Shown here piece after piece: positions 8,946 to 17,821 of a stretch of 64,000 nucleotides of DNA. Location of the stretch: the NCBI RefSeq assembly GCF_006439015.1, contig NZ_RCZG01000005.1, forward strand, positions 1-64,000. The letters run 5' to 3'. Under the pieces are notes generated by a model. It made no database searches. It was given only the letters and a program-made list of their open reading frames with translations, and was not told where the DNA came from. Source of the stretch: Mycolicibacterium hodleri (GTDB taxonomy: Bacteria > Actinomycetota > Actinomycetes > Mycobacteriales > Mycobacteriaceae). How positions within the stretch are numbered: position 1 is the first letter of the stretch; every line of letters starts with the position of its first letter. The position numbers were made by a program, and so were the translations under genes.

Positions 8946-9533
8946 ATGACCCGTTCGATTCACGTCTTCCGCTCACCCGACCGCTTCGTGGCCGGGACGG
9001 TCGGGCAACCCGGCGACCGCACGTTCTACCTTCAGGCCGTTCACGACGAGCGGGTCGTGTCGGTGATCCTCGAGAAGCAGCAGGTGGCGGTGCTCGCCGA
9101 GCGAATCGACGCATTACTGGTCGAGATCAATCGCCGCTTCGGCACGCCGGTACCACCAGAGACCGGTCAGGTCGAGGATCTCAGCCCGCTGATCACTCCC
9201 GTCGACGCCGAGTTTCGCGTCGGCACGATGGGTCTGGGCTGGGATTCCGAGGCCGAGACCGTGGTTGTGGAACTGCTCGCGGTGTCCGATACCGAGTTCG
9301 ACGCGTCGGTCGTGCTCGACGACTCCGAGGAAGGACCGGACGCCGTACGGGTATTTCTGAGCCCGGAGTCGGCCCGGGAGTTCGCCGCCCGTTCCAATCG
9401 AGTCATCTCCGCGGGACGACCGCCGTGCCCGCTATGTGACGAGCCACTGGACCCTGCGGGACACATCTGTGTGCGCACCAACGGTTATCGGCGAGGCGCG
9501 ATCGCGGGATCCGACGATGACGCCGACACCTGA
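8946..9533 (+). CDS. DUF3090 family protein
   Basis: A 195-residue soluble protein of the actinobacterial DUF3090 family (Rv2134c-like). It opens with RSIHVFRSPDRFVAGTVG and ends with a putative zinc knuckle: CPLCDEPLDPAGHIC. ATG 8946 has a strong GGGAGG Shine-Dalgarno. It is the middle member of the phosphomutase-DUF3090-SCO1664 trio and overlaps the next gene by 17 bases. The Cys4-like terminus (two CxxC/HxC clusters) suggests metal or nucleic-acid contact, but function is unknown. Confidence 0.93.
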   Translation: MTRSIHVFRSPDRFVAGTVGQPGDRTFYLQAVHDERVVSVILEKQQVAVLAERIDALLVEINRRFGTPVPPETGQVEDLSPLITPVDAEFRVGTMGLGWDSEAETVVVELLAVSDTEFDASVVLDDSEEGPDAVRVFLSPESAREFAARSNRVISAGRPPCPLCDEPLDPAGHICVRTNGYRRGAIAGSDDDADT

Positions 9534-10344
9534 CCAGGAGGTCATACGGGACGGCCAGCTGACCGTCCTCGGGCGCATCCGATCGGCGAGCAACGCGACG
9601 TTCCTCTGCGAGGCGAACCTGGACGACCGTCGGGCCCACTGCGTCTACAAGCCGGTCGCCGGTGAGGCGCCGCTATGGGACTTCCCCGACGGCACGCTGG
9701 CGGGCCGGGAGGTGTCGGCCTACCTGGTCTCGGCGGCACTTGGGTGGAACGTCGTGCCCTACACCGTCATTCGTGACGGACCCGCCGGCCGGGGGATGGT
9801 GCAGAAGTGGGTCGACCAGCCCGGTGACGCCCTCGCCGAGGACGACGCCGAGGAGGCGCCCGACACCGGACCCGATCTGGTCGATCTGCTCCCGAAGGGC
9901 GCCATCCCGCCCGGCTTCCTACCGATCCTGCAGGCCTACGACTACGCGGGCGACGAAGTGACCCTGGTCCACGCCGACGATCAGCGCCTGCGCCGGATGG
10001 CCGTGTTCGACGTGCTGATCAACAACGCCGATCGCAAGGGTGGCCACATCCTGTCCGGCGTCGACGGAGAGGTGTACGGCGTCGATCACGGTGTGAGCTT
10101 GCACACCGATAACAAACTGCGCACCGTGCTGTGGGGTTGGGCGGGCAAGCCCGTGGACGACGACGCGCTCCGCAACGTGGCGGATTTACGCGACGCGCTC
10201 CTGGGTGACCTCGACGAGGTCCTTCGGCCTCACATCACCCATCGGGAGATCGACGCGCTGTACGCCAGAGCGGTTGGTCTGCTGGACAATCCGGTGATGC
10301 CGTCGCCCCTTCGGCGCAGCCCCATCCCGTGGCCCGCCTTCTGA
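9517..10344 (+). CDS. SCO1664 family protein (kinase-like fold)
   Basis: 275 residues from ATG 9517, which lies inside the end of the DUF3090 gene; the open frame extends upstream but conservation of the trio argues for this start. The family is distantly related to phosphatidylinositol 3-/4-kinases. A catalytic-loop-like segment VLINNADRKGGHIL and a metal-binding-like VYGVDHGVSLH follow in that order, after an N-terminal VYKPVAGE that resembles a nucleotide-contacting strand. Third gene of the trio (Rv2133c-like). Kinase activity is an inference from fold and motifs. Confidence 0.9.
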   Translation: MTPTPDQEVIRDGQLTVLGRIRSASNATFLCEANLDDRRAHCVYKPVAGEAPLWDFPDGTLAGREVSAYLVSAALGWNVVPYTVIRDGPAGRGMVQKWVDQPGDALAEDDAEEAPDTGPDLVDLLPKGAIPPGFLPILQAYDYAGDEVTLVHADDQRLRRMAVFDVLINNADRKGGHILSGVDGEVYGVDHGVSLHTDNKLRTVLWGWAGKPVDDDALRNVADLRDALLGDLDEVLRPHITHREIDALYARAVGLLDNPVMPSPLRRSPIPWPAF

Positions 10345-10395
10345 CTTTGGTTCGAGGACGTCGGTGTTGGCGGACGGTGTTCTACGCTCATCGTC

Positions 10396-11073
10396 ATGAC
10401 TGACCACGACCACGCCGCTGCTCGCAGGGAGATCGCCGACGCTCTACAGAAGGCACTCGACCGCCGTCACGAGGTGCTCGACGTGATCGTCGAAGCCGAC
10501 GACAGGGCAGCCGCCGTTGAGTCCATCTCGACACTGCTCGACACCTCGCACCTCGGGAGCGAGGCGGTGATGACCATGGCGTTCGACCAGCTCACCAAGG
10601 ATTCGCGCCGCAAGATCGCCGATGAGCTCGAGGATCTGAACAAGCAACTCACCTTCACTCTCGGTGAGCGGCCCGCCAGCTCAGGGGACGGCCTCGTGCT
10701 GCGCTCGTTCTCCTCCGCGGTCGATCGCGACCTCTTCGCTGCACGCACCGCCGACGTAGGGGCCAAGGGCGACGGGTCCGGAGCGCCTCCAGGCAACATC
10801 GACGACGAGATCAGCGCCGCACTCGGACGGGTGTCGAACGAGGAGGCCGTGTGGTTCGTCGCCGAGGACGGTAACGGGGAGAACTCCGACAAGGTCGGCA
10901 TGGTGTTCGGCGAGCTCGTCGGTGGCGAGGTCAACGTGCGGGTCTGGATTCACCCCGAACACCGTCACCGCGGCTTCGGGACCGCCGCGTTGCGCAGGTG
11001 CCGCTCGGAGATGGCGGCCTACTTCCCCGCGGTGCCGATGGTCGTGCGCGCGCCCGGCGTCACGCCCAAGTAG
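10396..11073 (+). CDS. GNAT-family N-acetyltransferase with a GyrA-tail-like N-terminal helical domain
   Basis: 225 residues in two parts. Residues about 5-85 are helical and follow the pattern of the helical segment of DNA gyrase A that contains the ALDALDEVI...LLDI...AILDM...RQKIIDEL stretch; here ALQKALDRRHEVLDVIVEAD, then the segment ending KIADELEDL. Residues about 95-225 form a short acetyltransferase domain with the acetyl-CoA motif HPEHRHRGFGTAALRR. TACGCT lies seven bases before ATG 10396, so the mRNA may be leaderless. Its stop is in frame with cysQ, nine codons or so upstream of the first plausible cysQ codons. The acceptor substrate is unknown. Confidence 0.75.
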   Translation: MTDHDHAAARREIADALQKALDRRHEVLDVIVEADDRAAAVESISTLLDTSHLGSEAVMTMAFDQLTKDSRRKIADELEDLNKQLTFTLGERPASSGDGLVLRSFSSAVDRDLFAARTADVGAKGDGSGAPPGNIDDEISAALGRVSNEEAVWFVAEDGNGENSDKVGMVFGELVGGEVNVRVWIHPEHRHRGFGTAALRRCRSEMAAYFPAVPMVVRAPGVTPK

Positions 11074-11109
11074 AACCCGATTAGCAGCGATGCGGCACTC
11101 GCCGCGGAG

Positions 11110-11838
11110 GTGGCTGCGGAAGCCGGTGAGATGCTCGTCGCGCTGCGCGCCGAGATCGGCTTCAGCGACTACTACGACCTCGGCGACGCCGGAGACCGTC
11201 GTGCCAACACGCTGATCCTCGACCGACTTCGCGAGCACCGGCCCGACGATGCCGTGTTGTCCGAGGAGGCGGCCGACGACCTGTCCCGGTTGCGCGCCGA
11301 ACGGGTGTGGATCGTCGATCCGGTCGACGGCACCAGGGAGTTCTCGATGCCGGGCCGCACCGACTGGGCCGTTCACATCGCGCTGTGGCAGCGCACGGCC
11401 CACCCGTCGGGAGCGATCACCGATGCCGTGGTCGGGTTGCCCGCCCTTGGCGAGGTGTACCGCAGCGACACGGTCGCCCCACCGCCTGTGCGTGATTCCG
11501 GACCCATCCGCATCGCCACCAGCCGCAACCGGCCGCCGACGGTGCTGTGGTGGCTGCGCGACATGCTCGACATCGAGCTGGTGGGCATCGGCTCGGCCGG
11601 AGCCAAGGCGATGGCCGTAGTGCGCGGGGACGTCGACGCCTACGTGCACGCGGGGGGCCAGTACGAGTGGGACTCGGCAGCACCGGCCGGTGTGGTGATG
11701 GCGGCGGGGCTGCACGCCTCGCGGTTGGACGGCTCGGCCCTGCGCTACAACCGCCCCGACCCGTATCTTCCCGACTTCGTGATGTGCAGACCCGAGCTGG
11801 CGGACACCCTTCTCGACGCGATCCGGTCGGTGTTCTGA
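11110..11838 (+). CDS. cysQ: 3'(2'),5'-bisphosphate nucleotidase / inositol-phosphatase family CysQ
   Basis: Hydrolyses 3'-phosphoadenosine 5'-phosphate in sulfate assimilation; the M. tuberculosis homologue (Rv2131c) also acts on inositol 1-phosphate. Motifs of the lithium-sensitive phosphatase family: LSEEAADD, then [17 protein letters not shown] with the metal-binding DPVDGT, and C-terminal [16 protein letters not shown]. The start is a problem. Family-like sequence ([16 protein letters not shown]) continues upstream of GTG 11110 almost to the GNAT stop at 11071-11073, but the only other initiation-type codon there is ATT 11080. The protein is either short at the N-terminus (242 aa) or starts at AUU (252 aa). 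Confidence 0.9.
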   Translation: MAAEAGEMLVALRAEIGFSDYYDLGDAGDRRANTLILDRLREHRPDDAVLSEEAADDLSRLRAERVWIVDPVDGTREFSMPGRTDWAVHIALWQRTAHPSGAITDAVVGLPALGEVYRSDTVAPPPVRDSGPIRIATSRNRPPTVLWWLRDMLDIELVGIGSAGAKAMAVVRGDVDAYVHAGGQYEWDSAAPAGVVMAAGLHASRLDGSALRYNRPDPYLPDFVMCRPELADTLLDAIRSVF

Positions 11839-11934
11839 GGGCGTTCTGGAAACGGGGCGGGGAATGGATCGGCTTCGCTCGTTGTCACATCACTGCGACT
11901 GACCACCGTCGGAGGCCGAACTGAACGCACACCC

Positions 11935-11940
11935 TAGAGT
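11935..11940 (+). promoter_or_regulatory. Putative -10 box (TAGAGT) for leaderless mshC
   Basis: TAGAGT ends seven bases before ATG 11948 and no Shine-Dalgarno lies between. It sits about 100 bases after the cysQ stop, so mshC probably has its own promoter. No convincing -35 is visible. Confidence 0.45.
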
Positions 11941-11947
11941 CGGAGCC

Positions 11948-13186
11948 ATGCAATCGTGGCCGGCGCCCAACGTCCCGGAGCTACCCGGTCGCGGACCGCA
12001 GTTGCGGCTGTACGACAGTGCCGACCGGCAGGTCCGTCCCGTGGCGGCCGGTGCGGACGCGACGATGTACGTCTGTGGCATCACTCCGTATGACGCCACC
12101 CATCTGGGCCACGCGGCGACCTACCTGACGTTCGATCTGGTCTACCGATCCTGGCTCGACTCCGGTTCTTCCGTGCAGTACGTGCAGAACATCACCGATG
12201 TCGACGATCCGCTGTTCGAGCGGGCCGAGCGCGACGGCGTCGACTGGCGCGACCTCGGCGCCAGGGAGACGCAGCTGTTCCGGGAAGACATGGCAGCCCT
12301 GCGGGTGCTGCCGCCGCACGACTACGTGGCGGCCACCGACGCGATCGCCGAGGTGATCGAACTAGTCGAGAAGCTGCTGGCGTCGGGTGCGGCCTACGTG
12401 GTGGAGGACGCCGAGTACCCGGACGTGTATTTCCGTGCCGACGCGACCGAGCAGTTCGGCTATGAGTCGGGCTACGACCGCGAGACCATGCTGCACTTGT
12501 TCGGCGAACGCGGCGGTGACCCCGACCGGCCCGGCAAGGTCGATCCGTTGGACGCGCTGCTCTGGCGTGCCGAGCGAGCGGGGGAGCCAAGTTGGCCGTC
12601 ACCGTTCGGCCCCGGTCGCCCCGGGTGGCACGTCGAGTGCGCCGCCATCGCACTGGACCGCATCGGCACGGGCCTCGACATCCAGGGCGGTGGCAGCGAC
12701 CTGATCTTCCCGCACCACGAGTTCTCGGCCGCTCACGCCGAATCGGCAACGGGGGAGCGACGATTCGCTCGCCACTACGTGCACGCCGGCATGATCGCGC
12801 TCGACGGTCACAAGATGAGCAAGAGTCGCGGCAATCTGGTGCTGGTGTCGCGGCTGCGCGCCGATGGCGTCGAGCCCGCAGCCATCCGTCTTGGTCTGCT
12901 CGCGGGGCACTACCGGACCGACCGATCCTGGACCGACGGGGTCCTCTCCGACGCGCAGGATCGCCTCGTTCGGTGGCGGGCCGCGACCTCGCTGCCAGCG
13001 GGTCCCGATGCCGATGACGTCATCGCACGCGTCCGGCAGTACCTCGCGGACGATCTCGACACTCCCAAAGCAATTGCTGCACTTGATGGTTGGGCCACCG
13101 ACGCGTTGGAGTACGGCGGTCACGACGCCGATTCGCCGGGTCGGGTCACCGCGGTGGTCGATGCGCTGCTGGGAATCCAGCTCTAG
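11948..13186 (+). CDS. mshC: L-cysteine:1D-myo-inositol 2-amino-2-deoxy-alpha-D-glucopyranoside ligase MshC
   Basis: ATP-dependent ligase joining cysteine to GlcN-Ins, the third committed step of mycothiol synthesis. It is a cysteinyl-tRNA-synthetase relative: zinc-ligand Cys43 in [16 protein letters not shown], the HIGH-equivalent HLGH at 52-55, and KMSKS at 289-293. At 412 residues it lacks the tRNA-binding C-terminal domain of CysS, which separates it from the true synthetase. The segment [16 protein letters not shown] contains the further zinc-site and substrate residues. Context (cysQ upstream, Rv2129c-like SDR downstream) matches M. tuberculosis. Confidence 0.97.
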   Translation: MQSWPAPNVPELPGRGPQLRLYDSADRQVRPVAAGADATMYVCGITPYDATHLGHAATYLTFDLVYRSWLDSGSSVQYVQNITDVDDPLFERAERDGVDWRDLGARETQLFREDMAALRVLPPHDYVAATDAIAEVIELVEKLLASGAAYVVEDAEYPDVYFRADATEQFGYESGYDRETMLHLFGERGGDPDRPGKVDPLDALLWRAERAGEPSWPSPFGPGRPGWHVECAAIALDRIGTGLDIQGGGSDLIFPHHEFSAAHAESATGERRFARHYVHAGMIALDGHKMSKSRGNLVLVSRLRADGVEPAAIRLGLLAGHYRTDRSWTDGVLSDAQDRLVRWRAATSLPAGPDADDVIARVRQYLADDLDTPKAIAALDGWATDALEYGGHDADSPGRVTAVVDALLGIQL

Positions 13187-13207
13187 GCCTGGAGTAGCTT
13201 TTCCGCC

Positions 13208-14095
13208 ATGGGTTCCGTCAGCGGGAAAGTCGTGTTCATCACCGGTGGCGCCGCCGGCGTCGGCGCAGAGGTGGCTCGGCAGCTGCACGCCAGAGGTGCT
13301 CGGCTGGTGCTGACCGACGTCGATGCCGACGCACTCGCAGCGCTTGCCGGCGCCCTTGACGACGACCGCGTGCTGACCGTGGCCGCCGACGTGCGTGACC
13401 TCGGTGCGATGCAGGCCGCCGCCGATCGGGGCGTGCAGCGGTTCGGTGGAATCGACGTCGTCGTGGCCAATGCAGGCATCGCCAGCTACGGCTCCGTTCA
13501 GCAGGTCGATCCGGAGGCATTCAAGAGGTTGCTCGACATCAACGTCCTCGGGGTGTTCCACACGGTGCGGGCCGCGCTGCCGTCGATCATCGACCGTCGC
13601 GGCTACGTCCTGATCGTGTCGTCGCTGGCCGCGTTCACCGCCGCCCCGGGTTTGGCGCCGTACAACGCCAGCAAGGCCGCCGTCGAACAGTTCGCCAACG
13701 CGTTGCGGCTCGAGGTTGCCTACCGCGGTGTCGACGTGGGCTCTGCGCACATGTCGTGGATCGACACGGCGATGGTGCGCGACTCCAAGACGGACATGTC
13801 CACATTCACCGAGATGATTTCCCGGCTGCCGTACCCGCTGAGTAGTACGACCTCGGTGGAGAAGTGCGGCGCGGCCTTCGTCGAGGGCATCGAAGGCCGT
13901 AGGACGCGGGTGTATTGCCCGCGTTGGGTGGGTGCCCTTCGCTGGCTGCGCCCGGTGCTGTCCACCCGCCTCGGGGAGGCCCCCGTCATGCGACTCGTCC
14001 CCGACCTGCTCCCCAGAATGGACGCCGAAGTGGCCGCGCTTGGTCGATCGACGAGCTCCCACGTCGAGTCGATGGACCATCCCGACCCTCGGTGA
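13208..14095 (+). CDS. Short-chain dehydrogenase/reductase (Rv2129c-like)
   Basis: A 295-residue classical SDR. The NAD(P)-binding TGGAAGVGAEVA sits at the N-terminus, followed by DVDADAL (acidic residue suggesting NAD preference), the NAG motif in VVANAGIASYG, catalytic Ser in VSSLAAF and YNASK for Tyr and Lys. About 40 residues beyond the usual SDR length are present at the C-terminus. TAGCTT lies seven bases before ATG 13208, suggesting a leaderless mRNA. Substrate unknown. Confidence 0.92.
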   Translation: MGSVSGKVVFITGGAAGVGAEVARQLHARGARLVLTDVDADALAALAGALDDDRVLTVAADVRDLGAMQAAADRGVQRFGGIDVVVANAGIASYGSVQQVDPEAFKRLLDINVLGVFHTVRAALPSIIDRRGYVLIVSSLAAFTAAPGLAPYNASKAAVEQFANALRLEVAYRGVDVGSAHMSWIDTAMVRDSKTDMSTFTEMISRLPYPLSSTTSVEKCGAAFVEGIEGRRTRVYCPRWVGALRWLRPVLSTRLGEAPVMRLVPDLLPRMDAEVAALGRSTSSHVESMDHPDPR

Positions 14096-14151
14096 CACCC
14101 CGCGGATCGCGGATTCCGGGAACGTCGATCCTCCAGTGGTTTGATGTTGAC

Positions 14152-15609
14152 GTGAAATCCGATCTCGCCCGACGGGTGATGGCGTTGGGTGTGGTGGCGG
14201 CGCTAATCGTCGCGTTGGCGGCCTGCACGAAGAGCGAGAAGCCCGAGGCCGTCAGCTCTGCGCCGCCACCGCCGTCGGCATCCGTCATCACCCCCGAGCA
14301 GGCTAGGGCCGTCGCCAAGGAGGCCTATGTCTACGGCTTCCCGATGGTCGACGACTACCGTGTCATGTACTCCTACTTCGTCGACAAGAACGATGCCGGG
14401 TACAGGGGTGGTTGGAACGAAATTCACAACACCGCAAGGGTTTTCACGCCGGCAGATACCGCGATTCAGACTCCGAACTCGGACACTCCCTACTCCGTCG
14501 TCGGTGCCGATCTGCGCGCGGAACCCCTGGTGCTGACCGTGCCGCCCATCGACCAGGATCGTTACTTCTCGCTGCAGTTCGTCGACTTGTACACCTACAA
14601 CTTCGCCTACGTGGGTAGCCGAACGACGGGTAACAGGGGCGGGAAATACCTTCTCGCGGGCCCGAATTGGAAGGGTGACAAGCCCGAGGGCGTCAACGGG
14701 GTCATCCGCTCCGACACCGATCTGGCATTGGTGCTGTACCGCACCCAGCTGTTCGACCCCGCCGACATCGACAACGTCAAGCGCATCCAGGACGGCTACC
14801 AGGTGCAGCCGCTGTCGGTCTATCTCAAGCAGCCCCTGCCGCCGCCCGCCCCGCCGATCGACTTCGTTCCGGCGCTGACCCCCGACCAAGAGCGCACCTC
14901 GCCGCAGTTCTTCGACATCCTGAAGTTCGTTATGAAGTTCGCTCCGACGCTGCCCGCCGAAACTGAGATGCGTAACAGATTTGCGACCCTCGGCATCGCC
15001 CCGAACGGATCCTTCGAGGCCGACAAACTCTCGCCCGAGATGCGGACCGCCATTCAGAACGGCATGGCCGACGCCTGGGCCGAATTCGACGCGCTGAAGA
15101 GAGACAAGGTCGACACCGGCGAAGTCGGGTCTGCGCAATTCTTCGGCACCGCAGACGATCTCAAGGGCAACTACCTCTACCGGATGGCAGGCGCCGTCTT
15201 GGGCATCTACGGGAACACCGCAGCCGAAGCGCTGTACCCGATGTTCTCGGCCGATTCGGCAGGCGCCCCACTGACCGGAGCCGCCGACTACACCGTCCAC
15301 TTCCTGGCCGATCAGTTGCCGCCGGTCAACGCCTTCTGGTCCCTGACCATGTACGAGGCGCCGAAGAGTCTGTTGGTGGCCAATCCCATCAACCGCTACT
15401 TGATCAATTCGCCGATGTTGCGTCAGTTGGTCCCCGACGCGGACGGCGGATACACGCTCTACGTCCAGAGACAGTCGCCCGGGGCGGAACGCGAACCCAA
15501 CTGGTTGCCGGCTCCCGAAGGCCCGTTCTCGTTGGTGTTGCGGTTGTACTGGCCGAAACCCGATGCCCTGAACGGCACGTGGAAGGCGCCGGCGCCGGTC
15601 AAGACATAG
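14152..15609 (+). CDS. DUF1254/DUF1214 lipoprotein
   Basis: About 485 residues from GTG 14152. A short basic start (VKSDLARR), a hydrophobic segment and the lipobox LAAC show export and lipid anchoring. The mature protein has DUF1254 in the first half (EAYVYGFPMVDDYRVMYSYF, then QTPNSDTPYS) and DUF1214 at the C-terminus (FWSLTMYEAPKSLLVANPI). Families with this pair are secreted proteins of unknown role. The open frame extends upstream into the SDR gene, but the signal peptide fixes the start. It is not part of the M. tuberculosis order I remember here, so it may be an insertion with the desaturase next to it. Confidence 0.9.
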   Translation: MKSDLARRVMALGVVAALIVALAACTKSEKPEAVSSAPPPPSASVITPEQARAVAKEAYVYGFPMVDDYRVMYSYFVDKNDAGYRGGWNEIHNTARVFTPADTAIQTPNSDTPYSVVGADLRAEPLVLTVPPIDQDRYFSLQFVDLYTYNFAYVGSRTTGNRGGKYLLAGPNWKGDKPEGVNGVIRSDTDLALVLYRTQLFDPADIDNVKRIQDGYQVQPLSVYLKQPLPPPAPPIDFVPALTPDQERTSPQFFDILKFVMKFAPTLPAETEMRNRFATLGIAPNGSFEADKLSPEMRTAIQNGMADAWAEFDALKRDKVDTGEVGSAQFFGTADDLKGNYLYRMAGAVLGIYGNTAAEALYPMFSADSAGAPLTGAADYTVHFLADQLPPVNAFWSLTMYEAPKSLLVANPINRYLINSPMLRQLVPDADGGYTLYVQRQSPGAEREPNWLPAPEGPFSLVLRLYWPKPDALNGTWKAPAPVKT

Positions 15610-15657
15610 GCGCGGCCTGCCGGTGTTTCGCATGCGCTGGAGTACCGTTATCGCACG

Positions 15658-16641
15658 ATGTCACGCCTTCTGACGGACCCAGAGCTGATCCGGGAACTCG
15701 AACCGGTCGTCGAGGCTGGGGTGAATCAGCACTTCGCGGCCACGAAGAACTGGGCCCCCCACGATTACGTCCCGTGGTCGGATGGCTCCAACTACCAGGC
15801 ACTCGGCGGACGGGACTGGGAACTCGAACGGTCACCACTGTCCGAACTTGCCCGCATCGCGATGGTGACCAACCTCCTCACCGAGGACAACCTGCCGTCC
15901 TACCACCGAGCGGTCGCCGGTTACTTCACCCTCGACGATGCCTGGGGCACGTGGGTGAACCGATGGACCGTCGAGGAGAACCGGCACGGCATCGCACTGC
16001 GCGACTACCTGGTCGTGACCAGGGCGGTCGACCCGATGGAGCTGGAACGGGCCAGAATGCTGCAGGTCACCGCGGGATTCAGCCCTGGGCAGCAGGGCCA
16101 GGGCGACATCGCGCCGGAGTCCTTCCTCGATGCCGCCGCCTACGTGACGTTCCAGGAGCTGGCCACCCGCGTCTCGCATCGCAATACCGGCAAGGCGTGC
16201 GACGAACCCGTCGCCGATGCACTCCTAAAGCGCATCGCGTTCGACGAGAACCTGCACATGATCTTTTACCGAGGGTTGACCGGGGCGGCGCTGGACCTGT
16301 CACCCGACCGCGCGATGCACTCCATCTGCCGCATCCTGGTCAACTTCCAAATGCCGGGATTCTCGATCCCGAACTTCCGTCGCAACGCCGTCAAGATGGC
16401 CGTCGGCGGTATCTACGATGCGCGGCAGCACCTCGACGACGTGGTGCTGCCCGTGCTGCGCAAGTGGCGGATCTTCGAGCGCGACGACTTCACCGCAGAG
16501 GGTGAGCGCGAACGCGACGCCCTCGGCGCCTTCATCGAGAGGATGGAGGTCGAGGCGGCCAAATTCGACGAGTCCAAGGCCCGCTACCTCGAGCGCGAGG
16601 CGCGCAAGGCACAGCGGATCGCGTCCAAGTCGCTGGTCTAA
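15658..16641 (+). CDS. Acyl-ACP desaturase, DesA1-like
   Basis: A 327-residue soluble ferritin-like di-iron enzyme that introduces a double bond into acyl-ACP. Two ExxH motifs bind iron: EENRH at residues 106-110 and DENLH around residue 200. Stretches such as TEDNLPSYHR, WVNRWTVEENRHGIALRDYL and the VSHRNTGKACDEPVAD segment are close to mycobacterial DesA1, which acts in mycolic acid synthesis. It therefore looks like a DesA1 or DesA1 paralogue. The gene is monocistronic; 48 bases separate it from the lipoprotein gene. Whether a second desA1 exists elsewhere cannot be seen from this window. Confidence 0.93.
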   Translation: MSRLLTDPELIRELEPVVEAGVNQHFAATKNWAPHDYVPWSDGSNYQALGGRDWELERSPLSELARIAMVTNLLTEDNLPSYHRAVAGYFTLDDAWGTWVNRWTVEENRHGIALRDYLVVTRAVDPMELERARMLQVTAGFSPGQQGQGDIAPESFLDAAAYVTFQELATRVSHRNTGKACDEPVADALLKRIAFDENLHMIFYRGLTGAALDLSPDRAMHSICRILVNFQMPGFSIPNFRRNAVKMAVGGIYDARQHLDDVVLPVLRKWRIFERDDFTAEGERERDALGAFIERMEVEAAKFDESKARYLEREARKAQRIASKSLV

Positions 16642-16664
16642 CCGCGGTTCAGGCCGATTCTCCG

Positions 16665-17525
16665 CTAACCGCGGAAGCCGGGGCCGCGGCGCCGCAGATA
16701 GCGCTCGAACTCCGCCGCGAGGGCATCCCCGTCGATCTTGCCAAGCGCGTCGGTCATGTCCACCTCCGCGTCACCGCGTTCTTCCAGCGACGTGACGTAT
16801 TCGGCGATCTCGTCGTCCTCGGCAGTCATCTCACTGACGGCCTGCTCCCACTCCTCGGCCTGAATCGGCAGGTCTGCCAGGGGCACCTCGATGTCGAGTA
16901 CGTCCTCGACCCGCCGCAACAAGGCGACCGTCGCCTTCGGGTTGGGCGGTTGCGACACGTAGTGCGGAACCGCCGCCCAGAACGTCACGGCGGGGATGCC
17001 TGCGGCAACGCACGCATCCTGAAAGACGCCCGCAATGCCGGTGGGACCCTCGTACCGGGTTTCTTCGAGGCCGAAGAACTTGGCCGATTCGGGCGAGTAG
17101 GCCGCCCCCGACACCGGTACGGGTCGAGTGTGCGGCGTGTCGGCGAGAAGGGCGCCAAGGATCACCACGGTGTCGACGTTGAGCTTCTCGGCGATGGTCA
17201 GTAACTCGGCACAGAACGTCCGCCACCGCATGTTGGGTTCGACGCCGTGCATTAGGACGATGTCGCGGTCGCTTCCCGGTGGGCGGCAGTGCGAGATGCG
17301 CATCGACGGCCACACCAGCTCGCGGGTCACTCCGTCGATCTGGCGGATCACCGGGCGATTCACCTGGTAGTCGAAGTACGCCTCGTCGTCGATCTCGACG
17401 ATGGTCTCGGCCTCCCAGATCACGTCGAGGTGTTCGAGCGCGTCACTGGCTGCGTCACCGGCGTCGTTCCAGCCCTCGAAGGCCGCGACGATGATGGTGT
17501 CGTGCAGGTCGGGCAGGTCTGTCAC
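16665..17525 (-). CDS. PAC2 family protein (proteasome-assembly-chaperone-2-like)
   Basis: A 286-residue protein with the PAC2 domain: IIVAAFEGWNDAGDAA at the N-terminus, a Rossmann-like core containing VVILGALLADTPHTRPVPV, and YEGPTGIAG further on. Homologous to Rv2125. In eukaryotes and archaea PAC2 relatives help proteasome assembly; in mycobacteria the role is unproven, though a proteasome locus lies 15 kb away. Start GTG 17525 is supported by a TACGCT -10 box (plus positions 17532-17537) six bases upstream. Divergent from metH. Confidence 0.92.
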   Translation of the reverse strand: MTDLPDLHDTIIVAAFEGWNDAGDAASDALEHLDVIWEAETIVEIDDEAYFDYQVNRPVIRQIDGVTRELVWPSMRISHCRPPGSDRDIVLMHGVEPNMRWRTFCAELLTIAEKLNVDTVVILGALLADTPHTRPVPVSGAAYSPESAKFFGLEETRYEGPTGIAGVFQDACVAAGIPAVTFWAAVPHYVSQPPNPKATVALLRRVEDVLDIEVPLADLPIQAEEWEQAVSEMTAEDDEIAEYVTSLEERGDAEVDMTDALGKIDGDALAAEFERYLRRRGPGFRG

Positions 17526-17821
17526 CAGGCCAGCGTAAGCCCTGTCCGGTACCCGCGAGGGCCATCGCCTGGCGGGTCGGCGTACGTGCCGACCTGACCC
17601 TCGACGACTTCATTGACCTCGAGAACTGCCTCGCGGGGGGCGCCGACGCGTTCGAAACGAAATACGTTCGGCTGCAGTCTGGTTAACCTTGCTGACCATT
17701 ACATTCCCGACAACCTGAGCGAGCCGTCGCTCAAGGGCGCCGCAATCGGCACGAGGGTTGGGTTCGATCGGGCACGAGATGGCTGTCCAGACGTCGTTCA
17801 AGTGACGACGTAGACTTTTCT
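17526..17821. other. Intergenic region between the PAC2 gene and the metH leader
   Basis: About 300 bases without a convincing gene. The left end carries the PAC2 -10 box. Short open frames exist on both strands (for example a 63-codon one on the minus strand) but have no ribosome-binding site or protein-like composition. The remainder presumably holds the metH promoter; no clear -10/-35 pair stands out. Confidence 0.6.

Noticed and set aside
11948-13186. Cysteinyl-tRNA synthetase (cysS)
   Set aside because: It has the HIGH and KMSKS motifs, but the length, missing tRNA-binding domain and context match MshC.
12599-14098. A 499-codon minus-strand open frame across mshC and the SDR gene
   Set aside because: It is antisense to two well-supported genes and begins and ends within them.
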